Notes under the pieces: model-generated
Database searches by the model: none
Told to the model about the DNA's origin: nothing
What the model saw: only the letters and a program-made list of their open reading frames with translations
Source of the DNA: Tragulus kanchil
Taxonomy: Eukaryota; Chordata; Mammalia; Artiodactyla; Tragulidae
Direction of reading: 5' to 3'
DNA length: 64,000 bases
Assembly (NCBI GenBank): GCA_022376925.1
Contig: JAIOJX010000002.1
Coordinates: 38,836,501-38,900,500, forward strand
In this document: piece by piece, positions 27,620-39,400 of the stretch
Position numbering within the stretch: the first letter of the stretch is position 1
Layout of the letters: each line of letters opens with the position of its first letter
Program-made: the position numbers and the translations under genes

Positions 27620-27960
27620 ATTTTATTTATTTTATTTTTTTAAAGATTTATTTATTTATTTACTTTGGGCGGGGGTCGGGTTGGGGAGGGAGGGGAGCGG
27701 GTGGGCCACTTCTATTGGTCTTTCGTTTCTCTGTGTTCATCTGTCTTTGTTCTTCGGCCCGTGTGGGCCTCCCATCGCGGTGGCGTCTGTTGTTGCAGAG
27801 CACCGGCTCTGGGCGCATGCGCTCCAGAGCTCCGGCTCGGTGATTGGACACATCAGTCCAGCCGCTCCGCGGCACGTGGGATCTTCCCAGTCCAGGGCTC
27901 GAACCGGCGCCCCTTGCACTGCAAGGCGGTGTCCTTACCCACTGGACCACCAGGGGAAGC
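27620..27960 (-). mobile_element. CHR-like SINE S9, extended-tail form, nested in the same L1
   Basis: An 18 bp target duplication, CCCTTAAGGTGTTTTTTA, on both sides (27603 and 27961). Extended GGGAGGGAGGGGAGCGGG block, AT-rich tail, intact palindrome GCGCATGCGC. It interrupts L1 sequence ending CATATGTCCCCTCC. Confidence 0.92.
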
Positions 27961-28284
27961 CCCCTTAAGGTGTTTTTTAAAATGCAGTTTTGACTGTTAG
28001 ACTGCCTGGCTGTCGGTGTGAAGGGCGGGCACCGCGCAGTAGCACAGAGCACGCTTGTCGCCTCCTCCCTGGACGTAGGGAGGGATCCGGGCTGGCTCAG
28101 AGCAGAGCTCACGTGTGCGTCACATGTGTGCCCTCAGTGTGGTGTGAGAGGCCAGACAGCGAGTCTTAGATTGGAAAATGCCAGCCAGCTACAAAGTAAC
28201 TGGAAGTAAACGTTCTCAAGGGTAGTATCTGATCATGTCTGTTTCCAGGACAGAGCAACTGTGTTAAATTAACATATGGCGGAA

Positions 28285-28810
28285 CTAAGTTAGATGTTGT
28301 TCAGTCTCTAAGTCATCTCTGACTCCATGACCCCATGGGCTGCAGCACTCCAGGCTCCCCTGTCCTTCACCATCTCCCTGAGTTTGCTCAAGCTCATGTC
28401 CGTTGAGTCGATGATGCCATGCAGCCACCTCACTGTTGTCCCCTTCTCCTCCTGCCCTCAGTCTCCCAGCATCTGCGTCTTTTCCAGTGAGTCAGTTCTT
28501 CACATCAGGTGGCCGAAGTATTGGAGCTTCAGCTTCAGCATCCATCCTTCCACTGAATATTCAGGGTTGATTTCCTTTAAGATCAACTGGTTTGATCTTG
28601 TAGTCCAGGGGACACTCAAGAGCCTTCTCCAGCATCGCAGTTCCAAAGCCTCAATTCTTTGACGCTCAGCCTTCTTTATCGTCCAGTTCTCAAAGGAAAG
28701 ATATAACAAGCCTAGATGTTGTATTAAAGAGCTGAGACCTCTTGCCCGCAAAGGTCCCACATAGTCAAAGCTCTGGTTTTTCCAGTAGTCATGTACAGGT
28801 GTGAGCTGGA
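28285..28810 (-). mobile_element. BovB (RTE) LINE 3' portion, antisense
   Basis: Recognised from blocks such as TGACTCCATGACCCCATGGG and CACATCAGGTGGCCGAAGTA, with the end of the reverse-transcriptase reading frame antisense (relics such as LKLQYFGHLM). Frameshifted and truncated, so inactive. BovB is the horizontally acquired LINE that marks ruminants. Confidence 0.85.
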
Positions 28811-29139
28811 TCATAGAGTTAGGTGTAGTGACAGTTAGTGAACCATCTCAGGAAAGCAGAAAATCGCCACCTTGGGTTTCCAGCTTCACTGAGGGGATGA
28901 GCACTCGGGTGTTGGGAAGCCGTGGCAAGAGCTCTGAATCACACACGTTACGTGCCTCAGAGATGGACCCGTGTTGAAAGTGTTAACAGCCCTAGATTTC
29001 CACAATGATTGCTTGCTGGCCAGAGTGTGATTTGGGAATTTGAATTGAACTGTCGGAAATGACCTTAAAGTGATGAGACAAAAGGAGTTTTAATCAGCGC
29101 TCTCTCCCGTCCCCTGAGGCCCCACATCCCCATCCCATT

Positions 29140-31322
29140 GTGCTGTAGAGGATCAGGCCTTCAAGAAGAATTGAGGGGTTTCCCTGGAGTGGTTGAGACT
29201 ACACCTTCCAATGCAGGAGGTGTGGGCGTGTCTAGTCTCTGGTCAGGGAACAAAGATCCCACTTGCCATGAGGCGCAGCCAAAAAGTAAAAAGAAAGAAA
29301 AAGTCCCACCAGGAAACGTGAATAGAAATCCACATATTTCTGTAAGTTTCTGAAATAAACAAAGTGCCAACATTGAAGACGCTACTTGCCAGTGGCACGG
29401 AGGCACTGCCTGACAAGTTCCTAGGTAGTAATGGTAATGGGACTCTAACCCCCCCGAGGAGTTCCTAGGCTGAAGGACACTTCAGTGAAACCAGCCCAGT
29501 GCAACAGCCGTGACCAGTCGCTGTGACTTAGGCAAGGCGGAGGCGGTGTGTTTCTGTAGGAGCCTTGTTCACTTCTGTGTTTAGCACCTCAGAGAACGGG
29601 GGTCCCACAGGAGGGCTCGTGGATCAGTGTTCTTGGTTCTGTTCACATTCCATCCCCTCCACTGTGGGGCAGTTGAGCCGAGAAGGCTCTTCCGGGACTG
29701 TGGACCTGGGGAGGAGGGCAGGTGACCGGTGCCAGCAGTGTGGTGGACTCAACTTCAGAAGAAATAACAAGCTCCGGTCTCGGGAGGTTTCTCTTGGTAC
29801 TTTGGTTCTGCAATGTGATGCAACAGTTTTATTATTAATTATAAAAATTTCAAATCAACCTGTGTCCTCCTGTACTTGTTTATCTAAGTGGGAGATGGAA
29901 AACAGAAGTGCTGATGACTGCCTGCATCACTTGTTCTGGATTCTCTCCCCGGTGTTGTAAAAAGACAGCTAATTGGGTTTTTTGTTGTTGTTCTCCCTTA
30001 ATGACCCCAACTGCAAAAAGAAACATTTCATGTGTGACATGCCATCGAGTCCAGTTAAATTAGCCCAGGTGTTTCCATGACTCCAAGACTGAGTTGCTTT
30101 GACATGAAAGGGCTTTTTCACTCTTACATGCAGTTTACGTTATGTATCCAGATTACCTTTATAATAATGCCATTAGAAAGTGTAGCTGATAGAGAGCAGA
30201 ATTGGTCCTGAGAAGAAAACCTGAGCCACCCCACCCTGTGCTGTAGAGGATCAGGCCTTCAAGAAGAATTGAGGGGTTTCCCTGGAGTGGTTGAGACTAC
30301 ACCTTCCAATGCAGGAGGTGTGGGCGTGTCTAGTCTCTGGTCAGGGAACAAAGATCCCACTTGCCATGAGGCGCAGCCAAAAAGTAAAAAGAAAGAAAAA
30401 GTCCCACCAGGAAACGTGAATAGAAATCCACATATTTCTGTAAGTTTCTGAAATAAACAAAGTGCCAACATTGAAGACGCTACTTGCCAGTGGCACGGAG
30501 GCACTGCCTGACAAGTTCCTAGGTAGTAATGGTAATGGGACTCTAACCCCCCCGAGGAGTTCCTAGGCTGAAGGACACTTCAGTGAAACCAGCCCAGTGC
30601 AACAGCCGTGACCAGTCGCTGTGACTTAGGCAAGGCGGAGGCGGTGTGTTTCTGTAGGAGCCTTGTTCACTTCTGTGTTTAGCACCTCAGAGAACGGGGG
30701 TCCCACAGGAGGGCTCGTGGATCAGTGTTCTTGGTTCTGTTCACATTCCATCCCCTCCACTGTGGGGCAGTTGAGCCGAGAAGGCTCTTCCGGGACTGTG
30801 GACCTGGGGAGGAGGGCAGGTGACCGGTGCCAGCAGTGTGGTGGACTCAACTTCAGAAGAAATAACAAGCTCCGGTCTCGGGAGGTTTCTCTTGGTACTT
30901 TGGTTCTGCAATGTGATGCAACAGTTTTATTATTAATTATAAAAATTTCAAATCAACCTGTGTCCTCCTGTACTTGTTTATCTAAGTGGGAGATGGAAAA
31001 CAGAAGTGCTGATGACTGCCTGCATCACTTGTTCTGGATTCTCTCCCCGGTGTTGTAAAAAGACAGCTAATTGGGTTTTTTGTTGTTGTTCTCCCTTAAT
31101 GACCCCAACTGCAAAAAGAAACATTTCATGTGTGACATGCCATCGAGTCCAGTTAAATTAGCCCAGGTGTTTCCATGACTCCAAGACTGAGTTGCTTTGA
31201 CATGAAAGGGCTTTTTCACTCTTACATGCAGTTTACGTTATGTATCCAGATTACCTTTATAATAATGCCATTAGAAAGTGTAGCTGATAGGAGAGCAGAA
31301 TGGTGAGGGTCCTGAGAAGAAA
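29140..31322 (+). repeat. Tandem duplication D10 (period 1098 bp), intergenic
   Basis: 29140-30219 reappears at 30238-31322. Copy A's end is degraded (GAATTGGTCCTG against GAATGGTGAGGGTCCTG). Confidence 0.92.
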
Positions 31323-31339
31323 AGTTATGACAAATCTAA

Positions 31340-31760
31340 ATAGCATGTTCAAAAGCAGAGACGTCACTCTGCCAACAAAAGTCCGTATATAAAGCTATGG
31401 TTTTCCCAGTAGTAGAGTTGAACCATAAAGGCTGAGCACCTAAGAATTGATGCCTTTGAACTGTGGTGTTGGAGAGGACACTTGAGAGTCCCTTGGACTA
31501 CAAGGAGATCAAACCAGTCAATCCTAAAGGAAATCAACCCTGAAGATTCATTGGAAGGATTGATGCTGAAGCTGAAGCTCCAATACTTTGGCCACCTGAT
31601 GGGAAGAGCTGACTCATTTGAGAAGACCCTGATGCTGGGAAAGATTGAGGGCAAGAGGAGAAGGGGGCGAAAGAGGATGAGATGGTTGGATGGCATCATC
31701 AACTTGATGGACATGAGTTTGAGCATCGATTCTTCAGCACTCAGTCTTCCTTCTGGACCA
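31340..31760 (+). mobile_element. BovB LINE 3' fragment, sense
   Basis: CTCCAATACTTTGGCCACCT, ATGATGGGAAGAGCTGACTC-like and TGAGATGGTTGGATGGCATC blocks, including a relic of EINPEDSLEGLMLKLKLQYF. Broken. Confidence 0.85.
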
Positions 31761-31761
31761 G

Positions 31762-31880
31762 CTCTCACATCCAGATAAACCATAACAGAAAAGAATATAC
31801 ATAGGTATATCTGAATCATTTTGCTGTACAGCAGAAATTAATACAACACTGTAAATCAACTACAGCAACAACAGCAAAAG
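31762..31880 (+). mobile_element. Ruminant L1 3' UTR fragment
   Basis: TTTTGCTGTACAGCAGAAAT and ACACTGTAAATCAACTACAG are typical of the ruminant L1 3' terminus. No ORF. Confidence 0.75.
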
Positions 31881-32111
31881 GACATGAGGAGACTCGACAC
31901 TTTGAAGAGGAGGAAAGGTCTGGGTTGAAGAAGGACCTGGGTGCTGGTTCAGGTGGATTTACAGGTCGCCAGGAAGAGGCGGGCTTAGGGGTACCGTGTG
32001 CATAGTAAAGGTGGAGGTAAGGGGTTTGCTTCAAGGACCAGGGACTTGAAGAGCACAGTGTAGGAGTCATCAGACCGAAGGGCCAGGGATGGGGGCAACC
32101 AAGAGGAGGGC

Positions 32112-32315
32112 CATCCCATGTGGCTTAGTCACTAGATCCTGTTAACTCTTTGCAACACCAAAGACTGTAGCCTGCCAGGCTCCTCTGTCCATGGGATTTC
32201 CCAGGCAGGGATGCTGGAGTGGGTAGCCATTCCCTTCCCCAGGGGATCTTCCTGACCCAGGAATTAGAACCCAGGTCTCCTGTATTGCGGGCAGATTCTT
32301 CACTGACTGAGCCTT
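32112..32315 (-). mobile_element. Bov-A2 type SINE, antisense
   Basis: CCTGCCAGGCTCCTCTGTCC, GGGATGCTGGAGTGGGTAGC and GGGGATCTTCCTGACCCAGG in order. About 200 bp. Confidence 0.85.
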
Positions 32316-33186
32316 GTGCAGGTTATATTCTGGATACTGTTTATTGCGGTGATAGTTTAGATCTATGCATCTGTATTACCACCTATGAGCTATCAAAGTT
32401 ATTTTGTTAACCTATGATAAAAACTAGTGGGATCTAAAGAAGAAATCCTAGTCTGGGAGCTAAAAGAGAATCTTGTGTGTGTCCCCACTCGATCTTATAT
32501 TTTCCCAAGAAGTTACAGGTGCAAAAAAAAAAAAAACAGCTGAGATAAAAATCTTGTGCTTTATTCTTTTAGAGTAAAAATGCCCATATTTCTTTCAGTA
32601 CTAAAAATGGACATATGTTTATTTGAAGGTTTGTGGTGAATGCCACTAAGTCGAAAATTCATTCTTTAGGTTGGCAGACTCTGGTAATAAAATAAAGGTT
32701 AACTTTTCAACCAAAGGATTTTCTAAACACTGCTTCTCTTCCCGAACGCTTGAGACCGATCAAGAGCACAGGCTTTACATCAACCATGTAAGATACACAT
32801 GCACACATATGCATCTGTCAAAACACACGTGTATCCTAAGATAAAGCGGAATACCAGTTTTACAAGTAGCGCTCACATCTTCATGAAACGGGCCTTGGAG
32901 TCCTGTTCCTCCTGTGATGCACACGCTGCAGGCAGGCTGGTGTCTCCCTGTGTATCCTGTGTCACTGAGAACACACTGCTCTTGCCATAAATGCACAACT
33001 TCTCTACACAGCCATCCCCATCCTTTCCAGAAGAACCAGGAGAGGAGGCTGCTGTGCATGTGGGGAACATACAGTTTTCTGCAGAAGGAAGCATCTGTTA
33101 TTAGATCAGCTCAAATATGACCCAGCAGAAGACACTATGCCTCTAAAGTCCCTGTCCTAGATGGAGTCCATGAGCTCTCGGATTAT
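32316..33186. other. Intergenic/RGS20 3' flank, unique sequence
   Basis: AT-rich with an A-run at about 32525 and a small CA-rich patch at about 32795. No repeat or gene recognised. It could include distal RGS20 3' UTR if the proximal poly(A) signal is not used. Confidence 0.5.
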
Positions 33187-33192
33187 TTTATT
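33187..33192 (-). terminator. RGS20: Candidate RGS20 poly(A) signal
   Basis: AATAAA on the - strand, about 22 bases beyond the TAG stop at 33215. It would give a very short 3' UTR, so a more distal site is also possible. The duplicate copy lies about 1.09 kb to the right. Confidence 0.45.
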
Positions 33193-33214
33193 ACTAATAA
33201 ATATCTTTGACCTC

Positions 33215-33403
33215 CTAGGCTTCCGCTGCTTTCTCGGATAGGGAGTGGAGAAGGTCTTTGTAAAGAGCGGAGTTCATGAAGCGAGGGTACGAGTCCCTGT
33301 GCATGAGGGTATAGATCTGCAGCTGGGCATCGTCGAAGATGTTCTGCGAGGGCTCAGCCATGCTCCTATTGATGGTCTCCCTCACGCGCGAATCCAGGCT
33401 GAC
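33215..33403 (-). CDS. RGS20: RGS20 last coding exon (intact copy)
   Basis: 62 codons plus TAG, VSLDSRVRETINRSMAEPSQ to LLHSLSEKAAEA. Includes DDAQLQIYTLMHRDSYPRF, the RGS alpha-7/alpha-8 region. Acceptor CCCTGGCAG. The duplicate at 34304-34490 is frameshifted, so this is the authentic copy. Confidence 0.96.
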   Translation of the reverse strand, partial: VSLDSRVRETINRSMAEPSQNIFDDAQLQIYTLMHRDSYPRFMNSALYKDLLHSLSEKAAEA

Positions 33404-36400
33404 CTGCCAGGGGCGTGGAGAGGGGGTACATGAGGCTCATCAGACGCGGTCCTCTTGGGACATCCCACCCCGGACTCTCAAACCTTGTTTGGGTTTTTAA
33501 AAATCCTTACCAAGCAAGGTTGTTCCCAGCTCTAAGCTGCCGGAAGAGGAACTAAACACAGAAAACAGGGGTCGGAAGCCTGGGGCAGACTCATTAGACA
33601 GGGAGCCCCCCGCCCCCGAGCTTCTGGCCCAGTGGATGTGGGTCAGAGTCTGCATTTCTCATGCGTTCTTGGTGATGCTGGTAGTGAGCCTTACAGGACT
33701 CATATTTTTCTTTTCTTTTTTCTGTTGGAGGATAATTGCTTTACAGTAGGGTGCTGGCTCTGCTCCATCAACATGAATCAGCCGCAGGCACTCATCTGTC
33801 CCCACCGCCCCTAGATTCTTCCTCGTGGCTCTCAGCCCACCCTGCCCCTCTCGGTTGTCCCAGAGCACCAGGTCGAGCCCCTGCATCACACAGCAGATGC
33901 CCACTGGCTCTCTATTTACATAAGGCCGTGTGCATGCTTCCACACTGCTCTCTCAATTCACCTCGCCCTCTCCTTCCTCTAAAACAATGCTTACAGCCAG
34001 ACGCCTTCTTTCAGATGATCTGATGCAAGTCACAGACACTTCCCCCAGGAACGTGATCACGACCTTTCACTGCTTTTTGAGGGCACTAGTGTCCACTGGC
34101 GGGACCATTGCCCACGTCTATGACTAGCTGGGGGTGGGTGCGGGGGTTCCACATTTTGGAGCAGTTGTAACCATGGGGGGGGACCAGACACTGAAGGGGG
34201 CCCCTTTGCTGACGGCCTCAACACTATGCCTCTAAAGTCCCTGTCCTAGATGGAGTCCATGAGCTCTCGGATTATTTTATTACTAATAAATATCTTTGAC
34301 CTCCTAGGCTTCCGCTGCTTTCTCGGATAGGGAGTGGAGAAGGTCTTTGTAAAGAGCGGAGTTCATGAGCGAGGTACGAGTCCCTGTGCATGAGGGTATA
34401 GATCTGCAGCTGGGCATCGTCGAAGATGTTCTGCGAGGGCTCAGCCATGCTCCTATTGATGGTCTCCCTCACGCGCGAATCCAGGCTGACCTGCCAGGGG
34501 CGTGGAGAGGGGGTACATGAGGCTCATCAGACGCGGTCCTCTTGGGACATCCCACCCCGGACTCTCAAACCTTGTTTGGGTTTTTAAAAATCCTTACCAA
34601 GCAAGGTTGTTCCCAGCTCTAAGCTGCCGGAAGAGGAACTAAACACAGAAAACAGGGGTCGGAAGCCTGGGGCAGACTCATTAGACAGGGAGCCCCCCGC
34701 CCCCGAGCTTCTGGCCCAGTGGATGTGGGTCAGAGTCTGCATTTCTCATGCGTTCTTGGTGATGCTGGTAGTGAGCCTTACAGGACTCATATTTTTCTTT
34801 TCTTTTTTCTGTTGGAGGATAATTGCTTTACAGTAGGGTGCTGGCTCTGCTCCATCAACATGAATCAGCCGCAGGCACTCATCTGTCCCCACCGCCCCTA
34901 GATTCTTCCTCGTGGCTCTCAGCCCACCCTGCCCCTCTCGGTTGTCCCAGAGCACCAGGTCGAGCCCCTGCATCACACAGCAGATGCCCACTGGCTCTCT
35001 ATTTACATAAGGCCGTGTGCATGCTTCCACACTGCTCTCTCAATTCACCTCGCCCTCTCCTTCCTCTAAAACAATGCTTACAGCCAGACGCCTTCTTTCA
35101 GATGATCTGATGCAAGTCACAGACACTTCCCCCAGGAACGTGATCACGACCTTTCACTGCTTTTTGAGGGCACTAGTGTCCACTGGCGGGACCATTGCCC
35201 ACGTCTATGACTAGCTGGGGGTGGGTGCGGGGGTTCCACATTTTGGAGCAGTTGTAACCATGGGGGGTGACCAGACACTGAAGGGGTCCCCTTTTGCTGA
35301 CGGCCTCAACCCTCTGGCAGGCACCTACCTCCTTAGGCGAGAGGATAGAAATGTAATCCTCATATATGATCCTCGCTTTCTCTTCAATCATGGCTTTGTT
35401 CCCTTCTTTCTTCAGTTCCTCACACGCCATCCAGAAGAGCATGTTCTCCTCACTGAACTCAGTCCGCAGAAACTCCCGGAAGGCATTCCTGCCTGCGGGT
35501 GTGAGCATGAGCTTGTCGAAGGACTGAGCCCAGGCGATGGCCTCCTCCAGGGTGGGACCCGGGCTGCAGGTGGGACAAAGGGGTGCAGGGAGTTGAGGGG
35601 TTGGGAGCTGATGGGATTTCATCCCTAGACACGCGTCCTTTTCCCTCTAGAATGAAAATGTGTGCGCAGGCCCTTTCAGGCTGAGAACGAGCTGTCCTCG
35701 TTCTCCAGTTGAGAATCCATGACATGATGGATGTTCAGTCAACGTACTATGGTCATCATTTCAGGATGCATGCAAGTTAAATATTTATGCTGTATACCTT
35801 ACGCTTATACAGCACTGGATATCAATTATATCTCAAAAAAACATTTGGAAGAAAAGAAAGAACACAATGAGAAAATAAAACATAATCAGGAAGAAAAATA
35901 AGGCTGGCATTTCTATCAATTCCGTGGGCTAAGCACTATGAGATTTTACCTCTCTTCACAGGTTGGAAGGTCTCCTGTTCTGACCTCATAGGAAGCCGTT
36001 CTGAGTCTCTGTTCCTCCTGGTTTCTCACCGTGAGACTGCATGAGAGGAAACACACATTGACAGTTGAGACCATTCTGTATCGAGGAAAGATTTTCTACA
36101 AATATTTCAGAGAATTGAACTCCAGGTTCATTACCAAGATGCATTTTCTTCTTTTCTTCATAAAAAGGACACTGCTTTCTCTTCTTTTTTTTTTTTTTTA
36201 ATATATTTATTTATTTATTTATTTTGGGCGGGGGTCGGGTTGGGGAGGGAGGGGAGCAGACGGGCCACTTCTATTGGTCTTTCATTTCTCTATTTTCATC
36301 CGTCTTTGTTCCTTGGCTCCTGTGGGCCTCCCATCGCGGTGGCGTCTGTTGTCACAGAGCGCCGGCTCTGGGCGCATGCGCTCCAGAGCTCCGGCTTGGT

Positions 36401-39400
36401 AATTGGACACATCGGTCCAGCCGCTCCGCGGCACGTGGGATCTTCCCAGGCCAGGGATCGAACTGGCGCCCCTTGCACTGCAAGACGGTGTCCTTACCCA
36501 CTGGACCACCAGGGGAAGCCCTGCTTTCTCTTCTTAAGAAAACCAAAAGTATGACAAGAAAGTCTTAGCAATAGAAATTCTATTTCTGATACTCCGGTCT
36601 ACATGAATGAGAGAGTTTACATTTAGAATAATAATTCTTTCCATAAAACAAATGAACTGTCAGGTTGTTTGCACTCTGGGGCTATCTGTAAATAATTGGG
36701 CTGTGAATGGTCCTTGCATGTGGATGTCTGTTTTTATTTCTCCTGGATTAATACTCAGGAGTGGGAAGGCTGTCACATGGCAACTCTATTTTTAACAGTT
36801 TGAGGAAGTTCCACACTGTTCTCCAAAGCAGCTGCACCGTGTCACGTTCCCACCGGCACGGCGGGCGGGCTCCGGCTCGTCCACACACCACCAGCGCTTA
36901 CCATTGTCTGTCTGTCTTATTCTAGCCATTCAGGTGGGTACGAGGTGTATCACGCTGTGCATCTGGCTTGCATTTTGCTAACGGAGCATCTTTTCAAATA
37001 TTTATCAGCTCTTTGTATATCTTTTTTGGAGACAGCTTTCTGAGTTAGTTTGATGAAGTCTTCCGATCCTTTGCTCCCATACTTTGAAGACATTGCTCTC
37101 ATTTTTCATAGACACACACCCCACACGCTGCATGGTTGCTGGATGTCGTGACAATGCCCTGGCACAAATTTATATTTTCTTCCCCCTAGTTGGCACTTCC
37201 CGGAGAAGTCTGCTCTGGGCCCACCACCGCCTGCCACTAGCACAGCACCAGGCCACGGTCCCGCCCCCTGTGCCCTCCCAAGACAGCAGAGCAGGGACTG
37301 GGGAGATGGGGCACCTGCATGGGGACATCTCTGCACATTCCTCGGGTATCTTCTCACTGAGCCTGAGGAGCAGAGCAAAAAGCATGAAAGGAGGTCTTCT
37401 CCACTGGAGGGTCTGCTCCCCCCTCGGGTGCTGGGGCACCGAGTCATAGACGCTGCCAGCGTGCCGTCTCCTCCAGTTTCCCGCCAGGTCCTCGAGCCCC
37501 CTCGTCAGGGCTGCAGGCTTCCCTTGAAGGCCAGGCTGCTCAGCCCCGTATTCCCACTTGAGTCTGGGGTTCTCTCAGAATCAGGTTCCCTCTTCCTTGG
37601 AGAGCCACACTGCTGGGCCTACCCACTGGACAGGCACTATTGTTGCCCAGATACTAATATCTAATCATCAGCTGCTTTAACCTATGTTTTAGATATCTGA
37701 TATACATGAGTTAGCCTGATTTTCAGGGAATTGAGTATGTTTCTTGAGCTAGGATGCAGCCATATCTTGGGGCTTTCCTTTGGAGTTTTCATTATCTGTA
37801 AATAATTGGGCTGTGAATGGTCCTTGCATGTGGATGTCTGTTTTTATTTCTCCTGGATTAATACTCAGGAGTGGGAAGGCTGTCACATGGCAACTCTATT
37901 TTTAACAGTTTGAGGAAGTTCCACACTGTTCTCCAAAGCAGCTGCACCGTGTCACGTTCCCACCGGCACGGCGGGCGGGCTCCGGCTCGTCCACACACCA
38001 CCAGCGCTTACCATTGTCTGTCTGTCTTATTCTAGCCATTCAGGTGGGTACGAGGTGTATCACGCTGTGCATCTGGCTTGCATTTTGCTAACGGAGCATC
38101 TTTTCAAATATTTATCAGCTCTTTGTATATCTTTTTTGGAGACAGCTTTCTGAGTTAGTTTGATGAAGTCTTCCGATCCTTTGCTCCCATACTTTGAAGA
38201 CATTGCTCTCATTTTTCATAGACACACACCCCACACGCTGCATGGTTGCTGGATGTCGTGACAATGCCCTGGCACAAATTTATATTTTCTTCCCCCTAGT
38301 TGGCACTTCCCGGAGAAGTCTGCTCTGGGCCCACCACCGCCTGCCACTAGCACAGCACCAGGCCACGGTCCCGCCCCCTGTGCCCTCCCAAGACAGCAGA
38401 GCAGGGACTGGGGAGATGGGGCACCTGCATGGGGACATCTCTGCACATTCCTCGGGTATCTTCTCACTGAGCCTGAGGAGCAGAGAAAAAAGCATGAAAG
38501 GAGGTCTTCTCCACTGGAGGGTCTGCTCCCCCCTCGGGTGCTGGGGCACCGAGTCATAGACGCTGCCAGCGTGCCGTCTCCTCCAGTTTCCCGCCAGGTC
38601 CTCGAGCCCCCTCGTCAGGGCTGCAGGCTTCCCTTGAAGGCCAGGCTGCTCAGCCCCGTATTCCCACTTGAGTCTGGGGTTCTCTCAGAATCAGGTTCCC
38701 TCTTCCTTGGAGAGCCACACTGCTGGGCCTACCCACTGGACAGGCACTATTGTTGCCCAGATACTAATATCTAATCATCAGCTGCTTTAAACTATGTTTT
38801 AGATATCTGATATACATGAGTTAGCCTGATTTTCAGGGAATTGAGTATGTTTCTTCGGAGCTAGGATGCAGCCATATCTTGGGGTTTTTAAAAATGTTTT
38901 ATTTTTAAAAATTAATTAATGTGGGCTGTGCTGGGCCTTCACTGTTGTGCGGGCTTCTCTCTGGCTGCATCGAGCAGGAGCTGCTCTCTGGCTGTGGTGC
39001 CTGGGCATCTTATTGTGGGGCTTCTCTCATGTTGCAGAGCCCAGTCTCTAGGTGCATGGATGGGCTCAGTAGCTGCCTCTTGGGGGCCCTGGAGCCTGCG
39101 GGCTTCCGTAGTTGTGGTGCACGGGCTTAGCTGCCCCATGGCATGTGGAATCTTCCCAGAACCGAGATCGAACCCATGTCCCCAGCGCAGGCAGGCAGAT
39201 CCTTAACTACTTGACCACTAGGGAAGCCCTTAATTTGTATTGATTTGGCAGCCCCGGGCCTCAATTGCAGGAGGCAGGATTTTTCCCTTGCAGGCATGTG
39301 GGATCTAGTTCCCTAACCAGGGATGGAACCCAGGCCCCCACATGGGGAGCTCACAGCCCTAGCCACTGGACCACCAGGGAAGCCCTTGTCTTGGTTTTTT

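Larger units (their letters stand above)
33134..35312 (+). repeat. Tandem duplication D11 (period about 1087 bp), duplicating the last RGS20 exon
   Basis: 33134-34220 reappears at 34221-35312. Copy B's first 150 bp carry the exon-breaking losses. Copy A's end shows GGGGGCCCC against GGGGTCCCCTT. Confidence 0.93.

Noticed and set aside
31482..31778. Open frame with reverse-transcriptase-like end
   Set aside because: A BovB LINE relic, truncated and without catalytic domains.
37170..37439. Possible RGS20 linker exon near HELRADLPTW-like reading (- strand, about 37230)
   Set aside because: Only a weak RADF similarity without proper splice sites. The true linker exon was found at 35950-36036.
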